From contig JAAEQR010000211.1 in the NCBI GenBank assembly GCA_024231215.1, positions 1 through 55,670 of the forward strand: 55,670 nt of DNA, written 5' to 3'. This document shows, piece after piece, positions 43,327-54,100 of the stretch. A model generated the notes under the pieces. It made no database searches and was not told the origin of the DNA. It saw only the letters and a program-made list of their open reading frames with translations. Positions within the stretch are counted from its first letter, which is position 1. The number at the start of each line of letters is the position of its first letter. The stretch comes from PVC group bacterium. GTDB lineage: Bacteria; Omnitrophota; Gorgyraeia; B26-G9. Made by a program: the position numbers and the translations under genes.

Positions 43327-44196
43327 TTAACTCCGTATTTTTTTATCTGTCGCTAATATGCGGGATGATAAAATCTCTCTTATTCTCTTATCCGCCAGAG
43401 AATGCGCACTTTTAAAGTATTCCAATCGCAAGCTGCGATTAACCCGGATAATTTCCTGGCCGCTTCGTTCTAAATGCATAAGCCTTGCTGAAAACTCGGA
43501 AAGCTTACTGGAATAGAAAATCCGGTAAATCAAAAATATCAGATTCAAATTTATCAAACCTTCTATTACTTTATTTCTTGAAGGCCCAACCAACAATTTT
43601 TCATGTTCTTTTGACTGTTCCAGGAATCCATCTAATTCACGCATCGGAAACGGAAGCAATTTCTGAATTCTCACATGCTGAACCATGATTGATTTAAAAT
43701 CTGCATATACAACTACTACTTGATTAAACTCTGCCTTTAAATATTTCTCTACTAAATATCGACTCAATTTATCCAGTTCTCCATACCCATCGCTGCTCAT
43801 CCAGGGAAAAGATAAATAAGACTTTTTCATTTCATCCAGATATTGTTCGCCTTTTTTACCGACTACAATAATAGTATCCTTCGTTACATCCTGTTCTCTT
43901 AATGCCGCCTCCATGATCAAAGCATTCAACTCACCCAAAAAACCTTCATCTGAAGTTATCGCAACAATACATTTAGGCGTAGTATTTTCATTAACAATAA
44001 GCGGATGATTATACACCACATCTTTTTTCAACATGGAAAAAAAACTGCGCAATTCAGGCAAGAATCTTTCCTCTCCCCAATCCGTGCCCTGTAACTGCCG
44101 CAACTGAATCATCGTAGCTATCTTAGAAGTATTCATCAGATCATCCAGATCTTTATTAAATGCTAAGCTGTTTTTTAAATTTCTCAGGGATTTCAT
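43327..44196 (-). CDS. atpG: F-type ATP synthase subunit gamma, divergent
   Basis: 289 residues. The N-terminal helix (KSLRNLKNSLAFNKDLDDLM) and C-terminal helix (RVNRSLRLEYFKSAHSLADK) are gamma-like coiled coils, and IVAITSDEGFLGELNALIM replaces the usual T-S-D-x-G-L-C-G-x-x-N motif. Assignment rests mainly on position between alpha and beta plus these features. Confidence 0.8.
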   Translation of the reverse strand: MKSLRNLKNSLAFNKDLDDLMNTSKIATMIQLRQLQGTDWGEERFLPELRSFFSMLKKDVVYNHPLIVNENTTPKCIVAITSDEGFLGELNALIMEAALREQDVTKDTIIVVGKKGEQYLDEMKKSYLSFPWMSSDGYGELDKLSRYLVEKYLKAEFNQVVVVYADFKSIMVQHVRIQKLLPFPMRELDGFLEQSKEHEKLLVGPSRNKVIEGLINLNLIFLIYRIFYSSKLSEFSARLMHLERSGQEIIRVNRSLRLEYFKSAHSLADKRIREILSSRILATDKKIRS

Positions 44197-45659
44197 TATC
44201 GTCTCGTGCTGCGAAAATAGGTCACCAACGCTTTATCAAGTTCAGCTGCCATTTCATCACTTAAATCATTTGCTTCAATAATATTAGTTACAACATCCGG
44301 ACAGTTAAAATTCAAAAATTCAACAATCTCCAGTTTAAACCGGCTCAAAACATCCGGAGTTAAAACCTCAAGAATTTTTTTACGAAAAGCATAAAACAAA
44401 GCTACTTCTTCCACCAAAGACAGTGGATTATAATTATCCTGAATAAACAGATCTTCCAATACCTGTCCTCTTTTTATTATCTCCTGGGCTTCCGGAGAAA
44501 GACCTGTCTTTAATTTTATAAGTCGTAATATTTCCCGATACTGCAAATAATCCAACCGTAAGCCTCTATTTAACTTCCTCAAAACCGGAGGCTGTACTCT
44601 ATCTCCAATACGAGAAACAGAAAGCCCAATATCAATCGCCGGTTTAAATCCTTCATGAAATAAAGTAGTATTAAGATATATTTGACCATCGGTCATAGAA
44701 ACCAGATTAGACGGGATATAGCCGGTAATATCTCCCTGGAGAGTTTCTACTATCGGCAGAAAACTCATCGTCCCACCGCCCAATTCACTTTTTAATTTTC
44801 CCGCTCTTTCCATCAGCTGGGAGTGAATATAAAACACATCCGCCGGATACGCTTCTCTTCCCGGAGAGCGCTTAAGCAATAGAGATATCTGACGATAAGC
44901 CCAGGCATGTTTGGTTAAATCGTCAAAAACAACCAGCACATCTTTGCCTTTATGCATAAAATGTTCACCTAAACAAGCTGCGGTATACGGACAGATAAAT
45001 TGTTCTGCGGAAGAATTTGAGGCAAAAGCGCAAACTGCAATACTAGAGGAAAACATATCTTTTTCTTTTAATTTATGGATGGTTTTTTCAAAGTCGGAAA
45101 ATGTACCGCCGATAAAACAATAAATACAGACCACATCTTTATCTTTCTGATTAATTATAGTATCTAAAGCAATACTTGTTCTGCCTGTCTGCCTGTCTCC
45201 GATAATCAACTCTCTCTGCCCTTTGCCAATCGGGATAACCATATCCAGAATTTTGATTCCGGTTAATAAAGGGGAATATATCGGCTCCCTGTCCATAACT
45301 CCCGGAGCCTGACTAAAAACAAGCCTGCTGTTGAAACTCGGTATCTCCCCTTTGCCATCTATGGGCTGTCCAAGACAATCTACAATCCTGCCGACAAATT
45401 TATCGCCCACAGGAATAGTAATCAATTCTTTTTTACTGGTCAGCGAGCTTCCAACCTTTATCTTGCGATAATCACCCAGAACAACAATAGAAACTTCATC
45501 AGGATTAAATTCCAAGACAATGCCTTTTAAGCCAGCTTCGAATTCAACTAACTGACCATAAAGACAAGAAGGAAGGCCTTCTGCTTTCACAATTCCGTGT
45601 GCACTCTCTTTAACTTTCCCTATTTCGTTTAATTCTAATGTAGGGACATTAACATCCAT
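44196..45659 (-). CDS. atpA: F-type ATP synthase subunit alpha
   Basis: 487 residues. The P-loop reads GDRQTGRTS, with Arg in place of the usual Lys (GDRQTGKT), so nucleotide binding at the non-catalytic site may be altered. The Arg finger segment LSVSRIGDRVQ is kept. It shares one base with atpG. Confidence 0.92.
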   Translation of the reverse strand: MDVNVPTLELNEIGKVKESAHGIVKAEGLPSCLYGQLVEFEAGLKGIVLEFNPDEVSIVVLGDYRKIKVGSSLTSKKELITIPVGDKFVGRIVDCLGQPIDGKGEIPSFNSRLVFSQAPGVMDREPIYSPLLTGIKILDMVIPIGKGQRELIIGDRQTGRTSIALDTIINQKDKDVVCIYCFIGGTFSDFEKTIHKLKEKDMFSSSIAVCAFASNSSAEQFICPYTAACLGEHFMHKGKDVLVVFDDLTKHAWAYRQISLLLKRSPGREAYPADVFYIHSQLMERAGKLKSELGGGTMSFLPIVETLQGDITGYIPSNLVSMTDGQIYLNTTLFHEGFKPAIDIGLSVSRIGDRVQPPVLRKLNRGLRLDYLQYREILRLIKLKTGLSPEAQEIIKRGQVLEDLFIQDNYNPLSLVEEVALFYAFRKKILEVLTPDVLSRFKLEIVEFLNFNCPDVVTNIIEANDLSDEMAAELDKALVTYFRSTRR

Positions 45660-45725
45660 ATTATTTTCCTATTTTATGTAAATTTCAAACTTAAATCTTG
45701 CAGCTCGTGATTTGCGGCTAAATCG

Positions 45726-46451
45726 TTAGTTCTTTTTACTTTTAAACTGTGCCGTGACATTGCGCAGTTTATTCTTAAGGCTGCCGTCAATAACAAAAAC
45801 CCCTATTTGGATGATGATTCCGCCAACAATTATAGGATTAACTTCTTCTTCTATCTCTATATCCAAGCCAATTTTAGAAGATAATATGTTTTTTAATTTA
45901 TCTTTTTCCAATTTAGTTAATGCTTGTGTAGAAATAATTTTTATTTTTTTATTTTTAACCGGAATCTTTTCAGGCGCAATCTTTTCTACCTGCTCAATAA
46001 TCTCTCCGATCAATTTAGTATGGATCTGTCCTTTAATCTGCTCAGTAAGAGTATATTCAACCATTTGAACTGCAAGTTCCAACGCCTCGGTTTCAGCCTG
46101 CATACGAACCTTGCGTTTAATCCTTTCTACTTCTTCCTGACTTTCTTTTATTATCCTTTCCGCTTCTACTCTCCCCGTATCTTCCTTGTTCCGACGCAAA
46201 ATCTCCGAGGCTGTTTCTGCGGATTTAACAATTTTTGCTGCTTCATTCCGCCCCTTTTCTATTTCCGCTTCTTTTTCTCTTTTTGCTCTTTCCAGTTCGT
46301 CTCTTAGCAAAGATTCTTTTTGACGGCTTTCTTCGTTAAGCTCCTTAAGTTTTTTTAAGGCCGTATTTAAATGCCGATAAAACACAAACCTCAAAACTCC
46401 AATAATAACAATAAAAATAACAACTTGAATTATAAGAAGATGTATAGCCAT
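45726..46451 (-). CDS. F-type ATP synthase subunit b-delta fusion
   Basis: 241 residues from the ATG at 46451 (GAGGAG upstream). One N-terminal helix (IHLLIIQVVIFIVIIGVLRF) and a long charged coiled coil form subunit b. From about residue 120 the sequence becomes the OSCP/delta domain (ALELAVQMVEYTLTEQIKG, then IEEEVNPIIVGGIIIQIG). Fused b-delta proteins occur in some lineages and couple the stator directly to alpha. Confidence 0.8.
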   Translation of the reverse strand: MAIHLLIIQVVIFIVIIGVLRFVFYRHLNTALKKLKELNEESRQKESLLRDELERAKREKEAEIEKGRNEAAKIVKSAETASEILRRNKEDTGRVEAERIIKESQEEVERIKRKVRMQAETEALELAVQMVEYTLTEQIKGQIHTKLIGEIIEQVEKIAPEKIPVKNKKIKIISTQALTKLEKDKLKNILSSKIGLDIEIEEEVNPIIVGGIIIQIGVFVIDGSLKNKLRNVTAQFKSKKN

Positions 46452-46474
46452 AAAACTCCTCAACAAAAACAGCG

Positions 46475-46550
46475 ATTAGCGGCTAGCGGTTAGAAAAATA
46501 CTCTCATCATTTCTTTACGCTATTCGCTTTACGCTAAACGCTATCTTTTA
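46475..46550. repeat. Intergenic GCGATTAGCG/CGCTAAACGC repeats
   Basis: CAGCGATTAGCGGCTAGCGG and, 50 bases later, CGCTATTCGCTTTACGCTA plus AACGCTATC. The repeat words equal those at 29880-29968. Confidence 0.6.
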
Positions 46551-46556
46551 AGTTAT

Positions 46557-46766
46557 TTATTTAAACAAATTATACACAGTCAAAAGAGCAAGTATTGCTA
46601 TTGCTTCAGAAAAAATAAAAGCCGTGATCATCACCAGTAATATCTTTGGTGACGCAGTAGGATTTCTGGCCATAGCTTTAACCGCGCCATATCCTACCAC
46701 AGCAATTACTGCCGCCGGACCAAGTGTACTTAATAACATTAGTAAAGAAATTGTTAAGTTTCTCAT
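46557..46766 (-). CDS. atpE: F-type ATP synthase subunit c
   Basis: 69 residues, two helices with the polar loop ARNPTASP. The ion-binding Glu lies in FSEAIAILALLTVY. The Q/T/Y set of sodium-type rings is absent, so proton coupling is more likely; that is inference. It overlaps the epsilon gene by 4 bases. Confidence 0.9.
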   Translation of the reverse strand: MRNLTISLLMLLSTLGPAAVIAVVGYGAVKAMARNPTASPKILLVMITAFIFSEAIAILALLTVYNLFK

Positions 46767-47008
46767 TTTGATTTCCTACGCCGTATTTTTTCTACCATTA
46801 TTATCAGTTCATTAGACTTCATCCGCGCTACGCCGCTTTTAACCGGAATGATCTGATTATCTATTCTTATCATTCCCTGTTTTAAGCAATACAGAAAGGA
46901 CTCATGGAAATCAAGCACACACATCTCCCCATCATCTGCCGGCAACACAACTTCCCTAGCAGCCCCCTCATAGATTACTTCCTTGGCATTTAAAACACAA
47001 ACTTTCAT
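46763..47008 (-). CDS. atpC: F-type ATP synthase subunit epsilon, beta-sandwich only
   Basis: 81 residues. KVCVLNAKEVIYEGAAREVV and LPADDGEMCVLDFHESFL match the N-terminal beta-sandwich of epsilon. The C-terminal two-helix inhibitory domain is missing, so this subunit could not inhibit rotation in the usual way. It is the first gene of the cluster. Confidence 0.8.
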   Translation of the reverse strand: MKVCVLNAKEVIYEGAAREVVLPADDGEMCVLDFHESFLYCLKQGMIRIDNQIIPVKSGVARMKSNELIIMVEKIRRRKSK

Positions 47009-47014
47009 GAATTC

Positions 47015-47096
47015 GTATCTCGTATCTAGTATCTCGTATCTAGTGAATACATCTTTTAGTTATACGAAACACTAGCTATAAACAACGAGATACGGT
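47015..47096. repeat. GTATCTC/GTATCTA heptamer array upstream of the ATP synthase genes
   Basis: GTATCTCGTATCTA twice in a row (47015-47042), then GTGAATAC, and CGAGATACGG as the inverted partner near 47087. It occupies the whole gap before the first atp gene. Any promoter would have to lie in it or farther upstream. Confidence 0.75.
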
Positions 47097-47099
47097 TTT

Positions 47100-47978
47100 T
47101 TACGCTGTTACTACTTTATTTTTTCCGGTACGTTTGGCAATATATAATGACTTGTCTGCTTTAGCAATTAGGTCTGCCTCGTTGCCCCCATCATCCGGAA
47201 ATGTGGACACCCCTAAACTTATCGTACTCGGAATATACAAGCTAACAATGGTACGAATACGTTCAGCGATCATGGCCGCTTCTTTTTTATTTAATCCTTC
47301 TAAAAGAATACAGAACTCTTCCCCACCATATCTGAATACAAGGTCTACATCACGGACCGAATCCAAAAACAATTTAGCCAATTCACCTAATAATTTATCC
47401 CCAGCCTGATGACCTTCAGTATCATTATATTTTTTGAAATCATCCACATCAATCATAACCAAGGAGAATTTTCTATATGTCTCTTCCTTTAATAACGCTA
47501 TCTTATTTTTTAATTGTACATCAAGAAACCTGCGATTATAAAGCCCGGTAAGTCCGTCTTTTACCGACAATCCCTGATAAAACTCCTTCTTATCCTGACG
47601 TAACATCATAGAATATCTTTCCGCAGCTCTCTCCAATGTTATTCTTATTTCAGCAGAATTAAAAGGCTTTGTGATATATCCATAAGCACCAGCCTCCATT
47701 GCCTCTACGGCAAAACTTATAAATGAATACGCAGTCATCACAACTACGCTAGTTCCCGGCGAGGCGTCTACTACCGCTTTGGTTACTTCCAACCCGTTCA
47801 TATACGGCATTCTTAGTTCTGTGAGAACAACGGCAAAGATAGTTGATTTCAGCATATTCTCAAGTTCATTAGCATCTGAAATCATCCAGTATTTATATTT
47901 GGAAGAAGGCAGGATTTCCTGTAGTTTATTTGCTTCTTTCTGTGAATCTTCAATAACCAGAACATTAATTACATCCAT
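47100..47978 (-). CDS. Receiver-GGDEF diguanylate cyclase with altered phospho-acceptor
   Basis: 292 residues. Receiver domain (1-120): acidic pair in VLVIEDSQ, Thr in VVMTAYS, Lys in YITKPF, but the phospho-acceptor position reads VVLTELRMP, with Glu where Asp is expected. GGDEF domain (135-292): DGLTGLYNRRFLD, FRYGGEEF active site, and RDVD five residues before it, the RxxD inhibitory site. It should make c-di-GMP; Glu may mimic phosphorylation and lock it on. Confidence 0.88.
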   Translation of the reverse strand: MDVINVLVIEDSQKEANKLQEILPSSKYKYWMISDANELENMLKSTIFAVVLTELRMPYMNGLEVTKAVVDASPGTSVVVMTAYSFISFAVEAMEAGAYGYITKPFNSAEIRITLERAAERYSMMLRQDKKEFYQGLSVKDGLTGLYNRRFLDVQLKNKIALLKEETYRKFSLVMIDVDDFKKYNDTEGHQAGDKLLGELAKLFLDSVRDVDLVFRYGGEEFCILLEGLNKKEAAMIAERIRTIVSLYIPSTISLGVSTFPDDGGNEADLIAKADKSLYIAKRTGKNKVVTA

Positions 47979-48100
47979 ATATTCCCCTCTCTCATTCCTT
48001 GATAGATAAATCTCTAAACGATGGTTATCACTTATTTTATTATATTATTCTTTAGGAGGGAAGTAAAGACAATTTCAGAAGGAAAATTGCAGGAAACGGA

Positions 48101-51100
48101 TTATCTAAATTCGTACCAGACCTGAACTTCAGGCGTAGATGTCATATCATCAATCATCTTATTATTCAATTCTAATATAGCCTTAAGCTCCTGGGTCTTA
48201 TTTTTCAGGTACATAATGTCATCTTTTTTCGCTACTTCTACCTCTGCTTTTTCTTCTAAGCTCGCCAATCCGAATAATTCACCCTGGCTTAGTTTCTTTA
48301 TCTGCTCGCTCATAAGTACCAACTGCTGATATACGGTATCTAATTCCGATTCACTCACTCCGTCGCTTCCGTCACCAATATCCATATCTGCAGTCATTGA
48401 TAATAAACTCGACTCTATCGCTCCAAACTGAGATTCAAGCTGTGCTACAAGCACATCTATATCGTCAGCTAAGCCACTATCACTTGATCCGGCTGTCTCA
48501 CCTAATATTGCTGAGGTCTTATTCGCAATATCTTCTATATCATGAGCTACCACGGTTATGGTTATTGCATCTGCCGTACCCTGTGTTGTTTCTGAACAGA
48601 TGACATTAAATTCTCCTAATCCCCAGTCTTGATGGAATGTCACCAACCGTTCATAGATACCAGTGTCAGTAACCTCCGTCATTATCTCTAAGTTAACTTT
48701 CTTTATATTACTCGAGTCATAAACTTCTATAGTCGGGCTCAATCCGGAATCTGTCCGATAACGGATATTTACAGTCTCTCCTTGTTTTACAATCACATTT
48801 CGGTTGAGAATGCCGGATGTTATATGCGGCTGAACATCGTCAGACAACTCATCGCTTACCGAAGAAATCTTATCAGATAAAGACTCATCTCCTGTTGCCG
48901 TTAATATTTTCGATGTGTCTGTCTCCAATTGCCCGAATTTCTCAGGTAAGGTTTCATCTACTGCTGTCTTTACATCACCAATTTCACCAGTCAAGCTGGT
49001 CATTTGCGTAGCTACCGAACCCACCTGTGTTTTGACTGCGTCAATCTCCGCAGTTATCTCTGCTAAATCCGTAGCTATAGTACTAGTCTCTGTCTTTGTA
49101 AATGATTCTATTCCTATATATGTCTTGCTTCTGTAAACCACCTCTGCTTTTACCGTATATAATGTGTTCGCCGGAATACCATCAAGCGGATCCCATTCCA
49201 AATTGGTGTATACTCCGTTATTCAAAGAACTATCATAAGTGCCATCACCCACACTATCATATCCGTCAAATGTTTGAGTAGAAACAACACTTCCAACATT
49301 ATCGTAAATCGTCAATGTCAAATCTCCCGGAGTATCCACCGCTGTTCCATTGCGTTCCAACCATACATTACTTAACATTGAATCATTTGCACTGTGATGA
49401 GCTACAGTAAGTCTTACTTCATAGCTAACAATATTCGGTATCACAAATACAGTTGCCCCGGTATATGTCTGTCCTTTATGCGTTACCTGCGCCCTTATTA
49501 TATACGAAGCATCAACATCTAATCCTCCGGCAGGATTATACGTCATATCAGAGAATATTCCGTTAACATTTGCCGTAATTCCACTGCCTAAATCACTTCC
49601 GTTTAACTGCACACTTAATTCATCAAAAACATCCACTGTTATCGCAGTTAGATCTGTCAAGATATCAAGTCTCTCAACCAACTCTCCCTGGCTAGTCATC
49701 CACACCGAAATATCTATCGCATCATTATCCGCATCATATACCGCGTTTACATTCACGTTATAGCTTATTGCTATGGTCGTTGCTGTATCTATCACATACG
49801 TTAATGTTTTATCACTGTCTGCTCTCCATGGACCTGTATCCTTACTATAGATTGTTCCATTATCCAGAAAACTAAATGATGTATAGTTTGCTTCATCTGC
49901 TACACTTGCATTATTCGGATAATATCTAACTGTATTATTCCCGTCAAAACTACTATTAGTTATTGACCACGCCTGTTTTTGTGGAGTGGCTGTGCTTGTT
50001 TCTTCTACGTTCAACCCGGCTACTGTACTTCCGTTTGAGTCAATTATATGCCAGGTAATCGAATGATACCTTACAATAAATCCATTACTCTCTGCATACA
50101 CCGTACTATCATCCTCATCTACAATCCTGATCCTCATATATACATCCGGATCGCTTTGCACATTCGCAGCTCCTACTTCTGCCAAAACCGCATCTGTCAC
50201 TGTCCATCTATATGTACCACTCTGCGCACTCACTCCTTGTCCGGTTATCCAATCGCTGTCTGTACTCGCTACTGCATCTGCCCAGCCACTGTACGGATCT
50301 GTTGCTCCGTTATCACTTGATGTCTGATATTCTATTTTTATATTCCCGACATCTCCGGTAACATCCCAGGTTAAATCATATTCCTGCGATGCGTATAACC
50401 CGCTAGCCGGAGTATTCACTGCCAATATTCCCTTTATTTCAAACGCACTTGAATCCCCTGTTGCTTCCGGATGTCCGGCGACTGCATCGGTTATTCTGAT
50501 TATCACACCGCTAGCTATGTAGTCCGGCACTGTCCAGCTATAACTACCATTATTAGCCACGCTTGTTTCTATATCCGGGGCTAATGATTCATTGTATGTA
50601 CCGGTATAGTATTCCAGTTTGACATCAGCTACTGTTCCATCTGTTGTCCAGCTAATTGTTACGCTCTCACCTACCGTATAATAGCTTCCACTCGCTGCAG
50701 CACTTAAATTTACATTACTAAATTTGGCTCTGATAATCACAGCTCCGGATATTGACTCAGCTCCGGTATCAATATCTCTTACCTTTATATATACATTCGT
50801 ACTTATACCATTGGACACTGTCCAGTTATAACTAAACGCCTGGCTGCTTACACTCACATTATCAGCTCCGCTGCCCAAGCTTACATATGCACCCGCAGGT
50901 CCGGTTGTTGAATATTCCAAAGCCACATTACCGCTAACAATCGCCGTCCCACTAATCACCGCCGGATCACCTACTGTATATGGTGAGTTACTCAATACTG
51001 CTGCATCTAAACTAACTTCTGCGATTGTAAATAATACTGCACTTGTTGTTGTTTGTCTGCTTACATTATCTGTAACCACTGCCTGCACATGATAACTTAA

Positions 51101-54100
51101 CCCCGGAGTTAAAACCACAGCTCCCCAATCCCCAACATACGGCGATGTATAATCAGTATTAAGATCTGTATAACTTATATCAGTACTCAGCTTATACTGG
51201 AATTTCACTGATTCCACTCCGCTGCCACCATCTGTGGCACTAGCAATTAATCCCGGATTAGCAGAATAGTAGAATCCGTCCAACGGTGAAGTTATACTTC
51301 CGCTTGGTGCAGTTGTATCTTTAACTATATTAACTTCTATATCAGTCGTAACATTGCCTGCGGCATCGGTATCTCTTACATACAAGGTAAATGTACCATC
51401 TGAGAATCCGCTAAATCCCGTAATATCATTCAATGTAGTTGTTCCGCTTACCGCAGCTACATATGCACTACCGTTCACTGAGCATTCCGGATTATTCAAA
51501 GTATCATCTGTAAAAGTAATAGCCTCACTACCATTTACATAATTTCCGTTTAACGGATATGTAATATCTACAATCGGACCTAAAGTATCTATCGCAAAAC
51601 TATCTGAGATACATACGCCTTCTGCAAACCCAACCAAGTCTTCTGCTCCGCTTGATGTTACGGTAACGGTTGCTGTCTCTTCATCCGCATCTGCCACATC
51701 AAAAGTTTCTGCCCAGATCGTATTGCCGCCGCTCCAGACTCCGTCACCTTGTGTAGTTATCACGCCAAGATTACCTGCAAAACCTATAGTTGGAGTAACT
51801 GCCGGATTCATTAGCTCGTTATATGTTACAGTTACTATCTGCGCTAAATCTCCCTGATATACCGGATCTGTATCTATCGTTACCGTTCCAATCGGCACAC
51901 CGCTATCTTTAATAACATTAACTTCTGAATCTGTTCCAACATTACCGGCTGTATCTGTGTCTCTTAAGTACACTGTAAAGTTACCATCTATTAAAGCGTT
52001 GAATCCGGTAATATCACCCATAGTTGTAGTCCCGCTTACCGCAATTACATAGTTCGTATCATCAATTGAAACCTGTGCGTTTGTCAACTCATCATCAGTG
52101 AATGTAATTATCGTACCGCTAGTTACATAATTACCGGTTAACGGCACAGTGATATTTACACTTGGAGCCCTAGTATCAATTGCAAACGCAGCTGTAATCG
52201 ATGCGCCTTCTACATTACCCGCTAAGTCTTCTCCATTTACACAGGATACAGTCACCGTAGCTGTTTCTTCATTTACATCTGTTACATCAAATGTCTCGGT
52301 CCATACTGTATTGCCTACTGTCCAGGCTCCATCACTCTGAGTTGTAATTGCTCCCACATTACTTGCAAAGTTTATAGTTGGTGTTACAGCCGGATTCATG
52401 GTTTCATCATAAGTCAAAGTTACCTGCTGCACTAAATCACTTTCATATATCGGATCTGTATCTACGCTTATCGTTGCCTGCGGATCATCCGTATCTTTTA
52501 CTACATTTACTTCTGTGTCGGTGCCAATATTACCCGCAGTATCTGTATCTCTTAAGTACAATGTGAAGTTACCTTCACCTAATGCATTGAAGCCAGTAAT
52601 ATCGCTTAACGTAGTTGTACCACTTACCACAGCTACATAATTTGTGCCATCAATCGATACCTGTGCGTTAGTTAAATCATCGTCGGTAAAGGTGATTACC
52701 ACACTTGCATTTACATACTGACCGCTTAACGGAGCAGTTATGTTTACTGCCGGTGCTCTGGTATCAATCACAAAGCTTGTTGTAATCGACACACCTTCTA
52801 CGTTACCGGCCAGGTCTTCCCCGTTTGAGCAGGACACAGTTACCATAGCTGTTTCTTCATTTACATCTGTTACATCAAATGTCTCAGTCCAGATTGTATT
52901 ACCGCTAACCCACATACCATTAGCTTGCGTTGTGATTGCTCCGGTATTTCCCACAAAATTAATTGTCGGGATTGAAGACGGATCCATAACTTCGTCATAA
53001 GTTATACTTACCTGCTGAACCAAATCACCTTCAAATACAGGATTTGTATCTACGCCAACAGTTCCAGTTGGAGAACTTGTATCTTTTACTACATTAACCT
53101 CTGTATCTGTACCAGTATTCCCAACTAAATCTGTATCTCTTAAGTACAATGTGAAGTTACCTTCACCTAATGCATTGAATCCCGTGATATCACCCATTGT
53201 TGTAGTACCACTTATCGCAGCTACATAATTTGTGCCATCAATCGAAACTTCCGCTGCGGTCAGATCATCGTCAGTAAACGTAATTACTGCAGTTCCATTT
53301 ACTCTGTTCCCAGCCAACGGATAAGTAATATTTACAACTGGAGCAGCAGTATCAATCGCAAATGTATCTGCGGTACTCACGCCTTCTGTATTTGCAGCTA
53401 AATCCTGTCCGCCACTTGAACTAACAGTTACAGTAGCTGTTTCTTCGTTCGCATCTGTTACATCAAATGTCTCAGTCCAGACTGTATTGCCTACTGTCCA
53501 GGCGCCGTCACCCTGTGTTGTTATCGCGCCCACATTGCTTGCAAAACCTACCACCGGTGTTACTAACGGGTTCATTGCTTCATCATAAGTTACTGTTACG
53601 ATCTGTACTAAATCGCCTTCATATATTGGATCAGTATCTACGCTCACTGTTGACTGTGGCACATCTGTATCTTTTACTACGTTAATTTCACTATCAGTAC
53701 TATTATTACCCACGAGATCAGTATCTCTTAAATACAATGTGAAATTGCCTTCACCTAATGCATTAAAACCTGTGATATCACTTAAGGTTGTTACACCTGT
53801 TGCAGCCGCTACATAATTAGTATCATCAATTGATACTTCAGCGACTGTAAGTTCATCATCGGTAAATGTGATTACTACAGTTCCATTTACATACTGGCCG
53901 CTTAACGGATTGGTTATGTTAATTGCCGGTGCTTTGGTATCAATTGCAAATGTATCAGTAATACTCGGACCTTCCGGATTGCCGCCTAAGTCTTCGCCAC
54001 CGCTTGATGAAACAGTTACCGTAGCTGTCTCTTCATTTACATCTGCGACATCAAATGTCTCAGTCCATACTGTATTGCCTACTGTCCATGCACCGTCGCT

